Below, piece after piece: positions 31,075 through 42,329 of a stretch of DNA of 64,000 nt; the stretch's first letter is position 1; each line of letters begins with the position of its first letter. This DNA is from Symsagittifera roscoffensis (taxonomy: Eukaryota; Xenacoelomorpha; Acoela; Convolutidae). Position numbers and translations under genes: made by a program. The notes under the pieces were generated by a model that ran no database searches, was not told the origin of the DNA, and worked only from the letters and a program-made list of their open reading frames with translations. The stretch is taken from positions 18,709,814 through 18,773,813 of the forward strand of contig NC_087063.1 in NCBI RefSeq assembly GCF_963678635.1. Direction: 5' to 3'.

Positions 31075-32322
31075 TCAAACTTTGTTAATTGACAAGAGAG
31101 GGTGGGAAGCTCCTTCGGATATATTTCCCTCGGTTGTCGAGAGTAAAGCTCTTATGACCAAATAGTTGCTCATAATTTTCTTTTTCTGTCCCTCGTCTGT
31201 CAATCGACCCCGATCCAACCCACCTTCCTTCTCCCCCTCTCCCTTTCGACCCTCACTGAAAGACGCCCTGGGGCCTTCCCGGTCAGGAGTTTTCTCTCTC
31301 CTGATTCCGCTCTTCAAAGGAACCACGAAACCTTTATCTTCATAAGTCCAGTTATCATGAGCATCAGCAGAGGTCTTAACAGCGGAATAATTGGCACTTG
31401 CATGTCGCACTCTGTTTTCCCTAACTGCTTGGTGTTCCTCGGGACCTCCTCCTCCTCCTCGCCCGTACATCAATTCGTACCCAGTGAGTGTGGAACTGCG
31501 GATGCGTCGCGTGGAGCAGTCCAGAGATCCCCACTTTTCTTTTCTACCGCTGTGGTCATCTTTCTTCTCCGCTGACACCTCACTAGTTCGTCGGAAAGTA
31601 TCATTAATTGAAGACTTCATTAAATTGTACTTTTGGTTTTGATGATGTTGATGATGCCGTTGACCGTGATTACCTTTCTCTGGTATGTTATCATGATAGA
31701 AATGGTTGTTTGTACAAGCATCAAACAATTTGGATGTTTCTTTTTCTCGACTCTGCCTGACTTCCCAATTTGAGGATCGATCATTTGAATGATGTAACGG
31801 CGAATGAGGCGCACTGTGACATTGATAGTGGTCTATAGGTCCATACACGGAGCCATGCCGTGAACTGTGGCCATGACGCGCTATATCTAGGTATTTCCCG
31901 CAATTTTGTTGGGTATTTTTATGATGACCTGAAGGTAGTCGAGGTTTTTGCTTATCTGAAAGAGGTAAATTATGCCATTGGTCATCGGTGAAGCTTTTCT
32001 GGCGCATATTTTGCAGTGCCTGGCGAGATAACGGCATTGGACCCATTGGTCGCGCGCTCGGATTTCTCCGATATGGACTCCTTTGCGGATCTCGAGTTGA
32101 ATCGCAGGAGGTCTGATAACATAGCGGATCATCAGCTAAGTTCATAAGCGCCTGTGAGTTTCCATTTCGCATGAGTTGGTTTATTTCGGCTAAGTTTAGA
32201 TAGAGAGTTTCTTCGGCTGTTTGTCTGTTTCTGCTGTTAACTTTCATTGGAGATTGCGATGACGTCACTGTGTTGTCTGAGGAGAGCCGCTCATCTAAGG
32301 GGGGTTCTTCTATTGTCACTCT
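31075..32322 (-). CDS. Long last exon of a PDZ-domain protein gene (unit 1)
   Basis: The minus-strand acceptor CCTAATTTAG lies just above 32,322. The frame then runs about 415 codons to TGA at 31,075, in phase 0 with the upstream PDZ exon. The product is low in complexity: rich in Ser, Arg, His and Gln, with H-H-Q-H-H-Q-N and G-G-G-G-G runs and many S-x-R/K basic sites. It includes E-E-T-L-Y-L-N-L-A-E-I-N-Q-L-M near its start, possibly an amphipathic helix. No domain is recognised; it looks like a disordered C-terminal tail of a scaffold protein. Plus-strand ORFs over it are shadows. Confidence 0.65.
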   Translation of the reverse strand, partial: RVTIEEPPLDERLSSDNTVTSSQSPMKVNSRNRQTAEETLYLNLAEINQLMRNGNSQALMNLADDPLCYQTSCDSTRDPQRSPYRRNPSARPMGPMPLSRQALQNMRQKSFTDDQWHNLPLSDKQKPRLPSGHHKNTQQNCGKYLDIARHGHSSRHGSVYGPIDHYQCHSAPHSPLHHSNDRSSNWEVRQSREKETSKLFDACTNNHFYHDNIPEKGNHGQRHHQHHQNQKYNLMKSSINDTFRRTSEVSAEKKDDHSGRKEKWGSLDCSTRRIRSSTLTGYELMYGRGGGGGPEEHQAVRENRVRHASANYSAVKTSADAHDNWTYEDKGFVVPLKSGIRREKTPDREGPRASFSEGRKGEGEKEGGLDRGRLTDEGQKKKIMSNYLVIRALLSTTEGNISEGASHPLLSINKV

Positions 32323-32594
32323 CTAAATTAGGAAAAAAATTTAACACAACAAGTAGCTCGTTAGTTCCCAATTTAACCAGCTTGGCTCAAGAAGTTTCAA
32401 CAAGAAGACTGCTCGCATCAGGTAGACGGCTTGAATGTGATATCGCTAGTATTTCGTTGCACAGAGAAAGTATTCTGGGTTCGAATATTCTCTGGAAATT
32501 GTCTTATTCTCAATCAGAAACTAACCCAGGTTGGTATCGCAGAGCAGATCAGTGCGAATTCTTCTTATTACAGCCGTTTTTATTTTATACGACT

Positions 32595-32750
32595 TGTTTT
32601 TAAACAAACGTTTGCTGCACAGATCATTTCGTCAAAATGGGGATTTGGGAGAGCTCTTAGTCGACCTGAAAAAGAGGTCGAAATTTTTTCCAAAAACCCC
32701 TTAGATTTTTGAAAATCTCCTTACTCGAGAAAATCCTAGTTTCGCCCCTG
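32595..32750. mobile_element. Truncated hAT-like MITE (unit 1)
   Basis: It matches the right part of the element at 38,146-38,521, from TGTTTTTAAACAAACG to the end CGAGAAAATCCTAGTTTCGCCCCTG. The left half is missing. It lies in the intron between the last two PDZ-gene exons. Confidence 0.5.
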
Positions 32751-33354
32751 GATCCTAGATAATACAAAAAAAGCATGAAAAGCTCAAAACGGCTCACTAG
32801 GAAATATTTTAACTTCGTGTGGCTTCATTTTTTTGTACGTGAAAACAAATATTTTTTAAACAAATTGCATGAACCAAAACTCTTTTCTTCTTAACTATCT
32901 TCAGCTCTTTCAATTGAGATCTGGTCTCCTTTTCGTTGAAGGGTAGACAGTTTTGAGACATGATTGCCAATTAGGACCTAATTTCAGTCTCTCTCTGCCC
33001 TAGAATTGTCTCCTTTCCAGCCCATCGCCTTAAGACACTGAAGGGAGCTACTCTCTTAGCAGAAGAACCAAATCGCAGAACAATTCCAGCCAATCAGAGG
33101 CCTTTAAATTTTCCGACGCTCAGATTGGAATGTCACATTTACCCTCAGAATTTTGAATAATGAATTATGATTAGTTATTATTGATTTAATATTGATAGAG
33201 TATCTTGTAGTGTCATAATTCTTCTGTGAAAAAATCCACAGTTAGTGGTAAGAAATTGCTAATACACTGCTGTTAAATATGTATGAAAGCAAGTTTTTAC
33301 AGAAATTTCAGTGTTGTCTTTCACCGGCTAGAAGGTAACACCAAACATACAGAC

Positions 33355-33456
33355 CTTGTTGGATCTGGCCACCAGAACTTCCAAATGTCTCGCAGAAGAT
33401 GAGTCACGCAGGAGTCGAGTCACTTGACTCTTTGTTTCAACGATCTCCCCATCAAT
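33355..33456 (-). CDS. PDZ exon P2 (unit 1)
   Basis: A 102-bp minus-strand exon: acceptor ATCATTTAG above 33,456, donor AACAAG|GTCTGT below 33,355. It encodes 34 residues, I-D-G-E-I-V-E-T-K-S then V-T-R-L-L-R-D and L-E-V-L-V-A, which is the second half of a PDZ domain (strand, helix B, last strand). PDZ domains bind C-terminal peptides of partner proteins, often at membranes or junctions. Phase 0 on both sides. A diverged copy at 39,125-39,226 changes few residues. Confidence 0.7.
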
Positions 33457-34015
33457 CTAAATGATCCAATTACAATAAATAATATGTTCACAGCAAAAAA
33501 AGTAGGTGCTATAATTTATTTGAAAACACTTCCCGGATCCTGATACATAATTTTGGTTCGCCATTGAATTTTACGAATGAAAATGGTTTAATTTTTTAGA
33601 TGCAGTTGTCACTAGTGAATCCAAAGGTCAAGTGAAGCCAACACAAAACGTTTTTGACAGGTTTTCTGGAACAGACGATCTAAAATGCTTATTTTCTTTG
33701 AAAGATGTTGCTGAAATAAGCTATAAAATTTTTTAGAAAGAACAAGATGTCCCGGATCTACCCAAAAAATGAATCCAATTACTAAATCCAAGTACGAAAA
33801 AAAACTTAAATTGTTCAAAGATTATAAAACTTGATTCCACAGTTCTAATAAATGAAAATTCCGCCAGTTTTTAACTCATAGAAACATCCATTGTAAATCA
33901 TTGTATTACTATTTTTCATTTTTCACTGATATGAACTACTGTGAACGTTTTCGGCATACGGTTTTATCGGTTTTCTGCCTCAACACCAATCAAACACTAC
34001 TTGAAGAGCACCTAC

Positions 34016-34078
34016 CTGGCACAGCTGGTCGCCTGCCTCTAAACCAGACACACTTGTCGGCGTTGAGTTCGAGTTAAG
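34016..34078 (-). CDS. PDZ exon P1 (unit 1)
   Basis: A 63-bp minus-strand exon: acceptor TTTTGTTTCAG above 34,078, donor CAG|GTAGGT below 34,016. Its 21 residues end S-G-L-E-A-G-D-Q-L-C-Q, the G-L-x-x-G-D-x-L turn of PDZ domains, and continue in phase 0 into P2 (I-D-G). The exon with the carboxylate-binding GLGF loop should lie at higher coordinates but was not found. Confidence 0.65.
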
Positions 34079-36083
34079 CTGAAACAAAACAACTGGTGGC
34101 TTAGTGGATGGGGGTCTTCGATAATACCAACAATTTTTGGCTTTGCATTGATCTTTTCGGCTTCCAAAAAGCTTCGAGGCGCGAGCATCGATGCAGTTAT
34201 TTTATCGATTCAATTATTGTGTCAATTATTTTATCGATTCAATTATTGAACAAATGATAAATGATTCGAACTCGGTATGTTTTTTTTTCAGACAAATTTT
34301 GACTTTTTAATTAATAATTTTTGACTGAATGCCCACTTTCTGAAAGACTAAAAAATTGCTTTGAGCTCGAATATGAAGTTGCGCGTGGGGAGGGGCTAGG
34401 ATATCAAAAAATTTCCAACATTTTCTTATTGATTTTTATGGAGCCGTTCTGAGCAGAATACTATACCATACATTTTCCCATACTGAGTAAATTTTCTATT
34501 TCAGACCTGAAAAAATCTTGTTCAGTTCTAAAATTTAGGTCCTAAATAAGTTGCGATTGCGATTGTTAAAAAAACTCTTTTTTGAACCAATATGTTGTTT
34601 TTTTTTCTAAATTCAAACGTGATCAAAATGTAAAATCTTTTTCCTGGAAAAAATTTAAAAAGCCATCTCAATTTATATAAATGTCCGCACTTCATTCATT
34701 GATACGTTAAAAAACAAAGCTTTAACTGTATCCGAAGAAATTTTTCATTTTTGACTGATCTAAAATTATCCACTGATTAAATCGGGACTCAAAGAAAAAA
34801 TGAAACTTCTTAATACAATTAAATTTTTTGTTTCAGAAAAGGCGTATCTATCTGTGTTGTTTGCTTTAATTTAAAAATCGCTTTCTTAATCCCACGCCTG
34901 TTTATTTCAAGCTCAGAGTCTTGCTGTCTCTCAATCCAACGGCAGCTAGCTGACTGAAAAAGAGACGGAACTAAATTAGTCTAACGCTGTTTGCAAGTTA
35001 AGCCTAATAAGACATAAGTCGTTTCAGTAACTGTCTAAAATTAGTTGCAAATTTAAAGTTTTCTTAGTAGGAAGAGATGGATTTTCAAATGACATTATGC
35101 TTATTTTTTACTGCTTGATTTAATGCGAAATTCATTACATGGCGCAATTGAAGCGCTCCGTTTTATTTTATACTTTTATTTTAAACTAGGTTTTATTTTA
35201 TTCTCAGCTTAACTTAAGTTGCGACGTTACTCTCAGAGGCTCCTCAAACATAGGATAAACGAGGAAGTTCTAACCAGGTTTGTCCATGACAACAACAAGC
35301 TCATAGTATAATATAATGGCATAAGAAACTGGGAAATTGAATTTATGGTGGCGTATCAACGTGCCGAAAGGTCAGTTTGGCGAAAAAAAATGTGAGTCTG
35401 CCAAAAAACGAAATTCAGTTTCTCTGCCGAAAAGCATAAACTTTCATGTTTACAAAAAAAACGTTTGGAACGAACGGCAGATTCTTACTGGTTTTTTACT
35501 GTACTTTTACTAATGAAATTTGTTCATCTCAGCAAATTAGAGACAAGACTCAATTATAGTGAGACAAAACTCATTTTTTTATTTCACTTGCAGCGCAGCA
35601 AATTTACTGCCAAAAATAGACAAGGTTCAACCAGGTCAGGCCGCAAATATTTAACCTTGTTTGTTGCCTTTTGGCAGACTGATCTTTCGCCAATTTTTTT
35701 AATATACAGATTTTTTAGATGTTCTCTCACAATGACCTGCATTTTTGGCTCGACCTCTTTTAACCACCAACAAAAGAGTTCTTATTGTTCCATCCAACTG
35801 AAAAATGTTGAAGATTTTTGTCATCGGTTGTGCTTTTTTCTCTTTTTTTTGTTTTTGTTTTCCACGCAAAATCAGGTACCACAATTAATCGTCGGATTGG
35901 GTAGAGTGATACCTCTTCTTAAAATTGTTTCACTCGTGACTCAAACAACCTTTAAAAAAAAACAATTTTTTTTGCGGCTAGAGAAAAACTGGTTTGGAGT
36001 TTTTGCTTTTCGTCTAATTTCGAGCGAGTAAAGCGATCAAGCATACTTATTTTTGGTTAACTTGAGCTGCTTACGAATGCTTA
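34079..36083. other. Intronic or intergenic stretch upstream of PDZ exon P1
   Basis: A 23-bp unit, TTATTTTATCGATTCAATTATTG, is doubled at about 34,198-34,250. The region up to 35,521 recurs at 39,741-41,714. A 188-codon plus-strand ORF (35,465-36,031) is Phe/Leu-rich with poly-T runs and is not supported as a gene. Confidence 0.5.
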
Positions 36084-37370
36084 TTGTTCCGACTTTCGAT
36101 ACGAAAGTAACGGAATATTTGTGCTCGGGGTGGGTTTTTTTTTCTTCAGACAAATTTCGACTTTTTAACTAGCAATTTTTGACGGAAATTTTTAATATCA
36201 TTCAAAAAATATTGTTGTCCTGAGCTTAAATTTGAAAAGATATTTCACCTGTGATCATTTTTCGTAAAGTTATGAGGGTTTAAAGATTGCAATTTTGGCC
36301 ATTTTGACCAATTTGGGACAATTAACGCGCAATATAATTCGCGCTATTAACGCGTAAGCGGAGATTTAATCCGTCCTATAAATCGTTCCAAATTAGTTGA
36401 ACGAAGCTTATTTGCCATAATTGATTTGTTACAAGGAACGAAAATTATCTTTTTGTACTTTATGTGGCGTTTGGGGAGATGAGTTTCATAAAAAATTTCA
36501 AATTTTAGAAAAAATTTTCATTATATTTTATTTCATTTAACTTTTTTAATGTATTACTGCTGCTCAATAAACCTTAAAAGGCAGTCGGAACATTCAGGGC
36601 TTCGCCCTGATACAAGCAGTTTTGTTTATGCTTAATTTTAGTTTTACTCGAGTATAATTAGTTTTTGGAGTTTGAAAGATGCTTTTCATGATTGTTTTTC
36701 ATGATTGTTTTTCTAGTCATTTTTCTTTAAAAACTGATGTCCAGTTTGACTCTTTTACTATGACTGTCGACTATGTCTAAGTTGTAGTTTTTGTCTGTTC
36801 CTTTTATCACACCACGCAGAAAAACCAACACTAATTTGAAAGAAAAAACGAGTATCAGGGCGAAGCCTTGAATGTTCCGACTGCCTTTTAAGGTTTATGG
36901 AGCAGTAATAACATTAAAAAATTCAATGAAATAAAACAAAACAAATTTTTTTTTTCTAAAGTGTGAAACTTTTTATGAAAATCATCACCCCAAACGCCAT
37001 ACAAAGTACAAAAGGATAGATTTCGTTCCTTGTAACAAACCAATTATGGCAAATAAGCTTCTTATACCAATTTGGAAAGATTTCTAAGACGGATTAACTC
37101 TCCGCTTACGCGTTAATAGCGCGAAATATATCGCGCGTTAATTGCCTCAAATTGGCCAAAATGCCAATGTTTAAACCCCCGTAACTTTACGAAAAAAAAT
37201 CACAGGTGAAATATTTTTTCAAATTTGAGCTCAGGACAACAATACCTTTCGAATAATATTTAAAAATTCCGGCAAAATTGGCTAGTTAAAAAGTCAAAAT
37301 TTGTCTGAAGAAAAAAAAACCCACCCCGAGCACAAATATTCCGTTTATTTCCTATCGAAAGTCGGAACAA
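36084..37370. mobile_element. Fold-back element: two inverted ~520-bp arms
   Basis: Left arm 36,084-36,613 and right arm 36,852-37,370 are reverse complements with scattered differences, and the outer ends are TTGTTCCGAC. Each arm also holds GTCGGAAC near its inner end, then a hairpin CAGGGCTTCGCCCTGA. The 238-bp centre is unrelated AT-rich DNA. No ORF is present. A single-arm relative is at 40,585-41,114. Likely a non-autonomous DNA transposon pair or fold-back element. Confidence 0.75.
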
Positions 37371-37700
37371 AAATGAGTTCGTTTTTGCCTGCTATTTTGC
37401 AATTAGAACCAAGTTTTGCAGAAAAAATTAAATGAGATGGAATAAAAAATCATATTAAAGCCTTCCAACTCAATTGAAAAATATTCAAAAAATCCCTCGG
37501 TTTTCTCGGCACAAACACCTTTGTTTAAAATTTTTGTGTTTTCCAGACAAATTCAATAAATAAGAGTCTGTCGTCATTTAAACAATAAGTTTTCATTTTT
37601 TGTCCAGTTTGCTTATTTAATTATGGCTATTGAAGAAAATGACACTAATTTGAAAAAAAGTTTGCGTTTTTTAAGGCTATGGTCACAACTTTTTGTGCTA
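37371..37700. other. AT-rich stretch before the truncated PDZ-gene copy
   Basis: Nothing recognised. Its right end, TTGTGCTATTCGCATGAG, is the breakpoint of the local duplication. Confidence 0.5.
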
Positions 37701-37857
37701 TTCGCATGAGTTGGTTTATTTCGGCTAAGTTTAGATAGAGAGTTTCTTCGGCTGTTTGTCTGTTTCTGCTGTTAACTTTCATTGGAGATTGCGATGACGT
37801 CACTGTGTTGTCTGAGGAGAGCCGCTCATCTAAGGGTGGTTCTTCTATTGTCACTCT
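37701..37857 (-). pseudogene. Truncated copy of the PDZ-gene last exon
   Basis: The first ~52 codons of the last exon, with the same acceptor, are retained. At 37,701 the sequence jumps to unrelated DNA, and the frame stops at 37,645 after a short foreign tail. Within the kept part almost every residue matches the full exon. Confidence 0.7.
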
Positions 37858-38145
37858 CTAAATTAGGAAAAAATTTAACACAACAAGTAGCTCGTTAGTT
37901 CTCAATTTAACTAGCTTTGCTCAAGAAGTTTCAACAAGAAGACTGCTCGCATCAGGTAGACGGCTTGAATGTGATATCGCTATTATTTCATTGCTCAGAG
38001 AAAGTATTCTGGGTTCGAATATTCTCTGGAAATTGTCTTATTCTCAATCAGAAACTAACCCAAGTTGGTGTCGCAGAGCAGATCAGTGCGAATTCTTCTT
38101 AATACAGCCGTTTTCATTTAATATATTTATACTATCGGATTAGGG

Positions 38146-38521
38146 CAGGGGTGTCATACGCCTCCTCCTCGAGGATTTGACGCCTTCACCACCCAAAGGG
38201 CCCCCCTTTGGTTTTACTTCACGACATCCATTTTTAGCTGACTAACCGGTAAATTTTCAAAAGCGCCCCTGGCGCCAATACATACTATTTTTTGAGGGAG
38301 GGGGGAGCGAGCGCCTCAAAATGCCTTTTTTGAGCGCCTAAAAACGTTAAACGCTTTTTTCGACATGTTTTTAAACAAACGTTTGCTGCACAGATCGTTT
38401 CGTCAAAATGGGGATTTGGGAGAGCTCTTAGTCGACCTGAAAAAGAGGTCAACATTTTTTTCAAAAACCCCTTAGATTTTTGAAAATTTCCTTACTCGAG
38501 AAACTCCTAGTTTCGCCCCTG
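38146..38521. mobile_element. hAT-like MITE, 376 bp
   Basis: The ends are CAGGGGTGTC and TTTCGCCCCTG (inverted: CAGGGGCGAAA). CAGGGG-type terminal repeats are typical of hAT transposons. The interior has no ORF. No 8-bp target duplication is visible. A relative is at 41,720-42,086. Confidence 0.5.
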
Positions 38522-39124
38522 GATCCTATATTATACAAAAAAAAACATGAAAAGCTCAAAACGGCTCTCTAGGAAATATTTTAACTTCGTGTGGCTTCAT
38601 TTTTTTGGACGTGAAAAGAAATACTTTTTAAACAAACTGCATGAACCAAAACTCTTTTCTTCTTAACTATCTTCAGCTCTTTCAATTGAGATCTGGTCTC
38701 TTTTTCGTTGAAGGGTAGACAGTTTTGAGACATGATTGCCAATTAGGACCTAATTTCAGTCTCTCTCTGTCCTAGAATTGTCTCCTTTCCAGCCCATTGC
38801 CTTAAGACACTGAAGGGAGCTACTCTCTTAGCAGAAGAACCAAATCGCAGAACAATTCCAGCCAATCAGAAGCCTTTAAATTTTCCGACGCTCAGATTGG
38901 AATGTCACATTTACTCTCAGAATTTTGAATAATGAATTATGATTAGTTATTATTGATTTAAAATTGATAGAGCATCTTGTAGTGTCATAATTCTTCTGTG
39001 AAAAAATCCACACTCAGTGGTAAGAAGTTGCTAATACACTGCTGTTAAATATGTCTGAAAGCAAGTTTTTGCAGAAACTTCAGTGGTCTTTCACCGGCTA
39101 GAAGGTAACACCAAACATACAGAC

Positions 39125-39226
39125 CTTGTTGGGTCTGGCCAGCAGAATTTCCAAATGTCTAGCAGAAGTTGAGTCACGCAGGAGTCGAGTCACTTGACTC
39201 TTTGTTTCAACTATCTCCCCATCAAT
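39125..39226 (-). pseudogene. PDZ exon P2 in the truncated local copy
   Basis: Same length, acceptor and frame as P2. The few residue changes include S to T, V to I, V to L and S to P. The splice sites are intact, but the gene copy lacks a proper last exon. Confidence 0.6.
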
Positions 39227-39677
39227 CTAAATGATCCAATTACAATAAATAATATGTTCACAGCAAAAAAAAATCTGTTCTACAATTATTTTGATTAAAT
39301 TTTTCGAATGATGCGAAATTAATTTGGTTCACACTGAAATTTAGAACAAATGGTTTTAATTTCTTAGATGCAGCTGTCGCTAGAATTTAAAGTCAACTGA
39401 AGCCAACACGAAACGACTTCAAGGTATTTTTGACTGGCTTTCTGGATCTAAAATGCATAACCTCTTCGAAAATTTTTGTTGAAATATGTCATAAAAACTG
39501 TCATCTATGAGTTAAAAAATGCCGTTCTGACAATTTTTAACTCGAACATCCATTGTAAATCATTGTATTACTATTTTTCATTTTTCACTGACATGAACTT
39601 CTGGGAACGTTTTCGGCATACTGTTTTATCGGTTCTCTGTCCTAACACCAATCGAACACTATTTGTAGAGCACCCAC

Positions 39678-39740
39678 CTGGCACAGCTGGTCGCCTGTCT
39701 CTAAACCAGACACACTTGTCGGCGTTGAGTTCGAGTTAAG
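39678..39740 (-). pseudogene. PDZ exon P1 in the truncated local copy
   Basis: Same 63-bp exon with one residue change (E-A-G-D to E-T-G-D) and donor CAG|GTGGGT. Acceptor conserved. Confidence 0.6.
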
Positions 39741-40584
39741 CTGAAACAAAACAACTGGTGGCTTAGTGGATGGGGGTCTTCGATAATACCAACAATTTTT
39801 GGCTTTGCATTGATCTTTTCGGCTTACAAAAAGCTTCGAGGCGCGAGCATCGATGCTCTTATTTTATCGATTCAATTATTGTGTCAATTATTTTATCGAT
39901 TCAATTATTGAACAAATGATAAATGATTCGAACTCGGTATGTTTTTTTTTTCAGACAAATTTTGACTTTTTAATTAATAATTTTTGACTGAATGCCCACT
40001 TTCTGAAAAACTAAAAAATTGCTTTGAGCTCGAATATGAAGTTGCGCGTGGGGAGGGGCTATGATATCAAAAAATTTCCAACATTTTCTTATTGATTTTT
40101 ATGGAATTCTTAGCAGAATACTATACCATACATTTTCCCATACTGAGTAAATTTTCTATTTCAGACCTGAAAAAATCTTGTTCAGTTCTAAAATTTAAGT
40201 GTAAAATAAGTTGCGATTGCGATTGTTACAAAAACTCTTTTTGAACCAATATGTTGTTTTTTTTTCTAAATTCAAACGTGATCAAAATGTAAAATCTTTT
40301 TCCTGGAAAAAATTTAAAAAGCCATCTCAATTTATATAAATGTCCGCACTTCATTCATTGATACGTTAAAAAACAAAGCTTTAACTGTATCCGAAGAAAT
40401 TTTTCATTTTTGACTGATCTAAAATTATCCACTGATTAAATCGGGACTCAAAGAAAAAATGAAACTTATTAATACAATTAAAGTTTTTGTTTCAGAAAAG
40501 GCGTATCTATCTGTGTTGTTTACTTTAATTTTAAAAAAACGCTTCCTTAATCCCACTCCTGTTTATTTCAAGCTCATTGTCTTG

Positions 40585-41114
40585 TTGTTCCGACTTTCCA
40601 TACGAAAGTAACGGAATATTTGTGCTCGGGGTGGGTTTTTTTTTCTTCAGACAAATTTCGACTTTTTAACTAGCCATTTCTGACGGAATTTTTTTATATC
40701 ATTCGAAAGGTATTGTTGTCTTGAGCTCGAATTTGAAAAAATAGTTCACCTGTGATTATTTTTCGTAAAGTTATGAGGGTTTAAAGATTGCCATTTTGGT
40801 CAATTTGGGACAATTAACGCGCAATATATTTCGCGCTATTAACGCGTGAGCGGAGAGTTAATCCGTCTTAGAAATCGTTCCAAATTGGTTTAACGAAGCT
40901 TATTTGCCATAATTGATTTGTTACAATACTTGTTTTGTACTTTTTATGGCGTGTATGGGGATGATTTTTATGAAATAAATTCAAATTTTTGAAAAAAAAA
41001 TTTCATTTTGTTTAATTACTTTTAATTTTTTAACGATATTACTGCTCCATAAACTTTAATGGGCAGTGGGAACATTCAGGGCTGTTTACAACAAATCCTG
41101 ATACGAGCAGTTTT
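40585..41114. mobile_element. ~530-bp insertion of the fold-back family, single arm
   Basis: It starts TTGTTCCGACTTTCC and matches the left arm at 36,084-36,613, ending near CCTGATACGAGCAGTTTTG. The matching sequence at 34,910-34,945 lacks it and reads straight through GTCTTG..TGTCTCTCAATCC, so filled and empty sites are both visible. A short TTG repeat flanks it. Confidence 0.7.
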
Positions 41115-41719
41115 GTTGTCTTTCAATCCAACGGCAGCTAGCTGACTGAAAAAGAGACGGAACTAAATTAGTCTAACGCTGTTTGCAAGTTAAGCCTAAT
41201 AAGAGATAAGTCGTTTCAGTAACTGTCTAAAATTAGTTGCAAATTTAAAGTTTTCTTAGTAGGAAGAGATGGATTTTCAAATGACATTATGCTTATTTTT
41301 TACTGCTTGATTTAATGCGAAATTCATTACATGGCGCAATTGAAGCGCTCCGTTTTATTTTATACTTTTATTTTAAACTAGATTTTATTTTATTCTCAGC
41401 TTAACTTAAGTTGCGACGTTACTCTCAGAGGCTCCTCAAACATAGGATAAACGAGGAAGTTCTAACCAGGTTTGTCCATGACAACAACAAGCTCATAGTA
41501 TAATATAATGGCATAAGAAACTGGGAAATTGAATTTATGGTGGCGTATCAACGTGCCGAAAGGTCAGTTTGGCGAAAAAAAAATGTGAGTCTGCCAAAAA
41601 ACGAAATTCAGTTTCTCTGCCGAAAAGCATAAACTTTCATGTTTACAAAAAAAACGTTTGGAACGAACGGCAGATTCTTACTGGTTTTTTACTGTACTTT
41701 TACTAATGAAATTTAGGGG

Positions 41720-42086
41720 CAGGGGCGGGGGTCCCCCTTTGTACTATTTTGAAATATCCCTTTTTGGCTGACTGACCCTAAAAATTTTTTAAAGGCGCCT
41801 TTGCCGCCAAAATATACTAATTTTGAGGGGGGAGCGCTCACCGAAAAAACGCGATTTTTTGTCAGAATTTTCAAAAAAAGTGCCTAAAAACGCCTTTTTT
41901 GGCCTGTTTTTTCAAAAGTTTGCCTGCGGCGCACAAAAGTTGGTCAAAATGGGGTCTTATTTATAGTGATTTAGGAGAACTCAGAAAATCAATTTGGTCC
42001 ACCTAAAATAAATGTTCGACAAATTTTTCGAAATTTCTCGAAAATCTGCCCCCCCCCCTCTCGAGAAAATCCTAGATCCGCGCCTG
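41720..42086. mobile_element. hAT-like MITE, 367 bp, at the duplication junction
   Basis: The ends are CAGGGGCGGGGG and GATCCGCGCCTG (inverted: CAGGCGCGGATC). The body is related to 38,146-38,521. Left flank is the end of the PDZ segment duplication; right flank is intron sequence of the glycosyltransferase-like gene (matches 13,353). No target duplication. Confidence 0.6.
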
Positions 42087-42329
42087 GATATAAGCGTAAG
42101 ATAAAGTCGGGTGATATATCATTTTAAAGCGTCTTCAGTCGTCAGATAAAATTCCAAAAAGGAACTTCCAAAAACTTGTTTCAGGATCGAAACTTGTTTC
42201 TAGTCTTGTTAGAAGGGAGTTGGTGTTTGGTTTGAAAGACATATGTGTCTACCCTTTTGTTACTCTTGGTGTCATTTCACGCGGTCACGCGGAACTAACT
42301 TTAGTCTCCTTCATGATGTTTCCACGCAG

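Larger units (their letters stand above)
32166..35521. repeat. Source copy of a local PDZ-gene segment duplication
   Basis: It matches 37,701-41,714, starting inside the last exon (at CGCATGAGTTGG) and ending at TACTAATGAAATTT. Substitutions and indels throughout show it is older than the 28.7-kb duplication. The second copy carries two insertions absent here: the left part of a hAT-like MITE and a ~530-bp fold-back-family element. Confidence 0.8.
13353..42088. repeat. Unit 1 of a ~28.7-kb tandem duplication
   Basis: The sequence from ATATAAGCGTAAGAT at 13,353 recurs at 42,089. The first 894 bp (13,353-14,246) match 42,089-42,903 with substitutions and indels. From 14,247 the offset is constant at 28,657 and every stretch compared is identical up to the window end (35,343 matches 64,000). 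The left breakpoint falls in the intron between e3 and e4; the right end abuts a hAT-like MITE at 41,720-42,086. Confidence 0.9.

Noticed and set aside
31357-31642. Plus-strand ORFs of 72 and 83 codons
   Set aside because: They lie opposite the long minus-strand last exon and show no splice or family support; shadows.
32247-32603. 118-codon plus-strand ORF
   Set aside because: Overlaps the PDZ-gene splice acceptor on the opposite strand; the counterpart at 37.9 kb does not keep the whole frame.
35465-36031. 188-codon Phe-rich ORF
   Set aside because: Driven by poly-T runs; half of it lies in a duplicated intronic segment and the frame is lost in the other copy.
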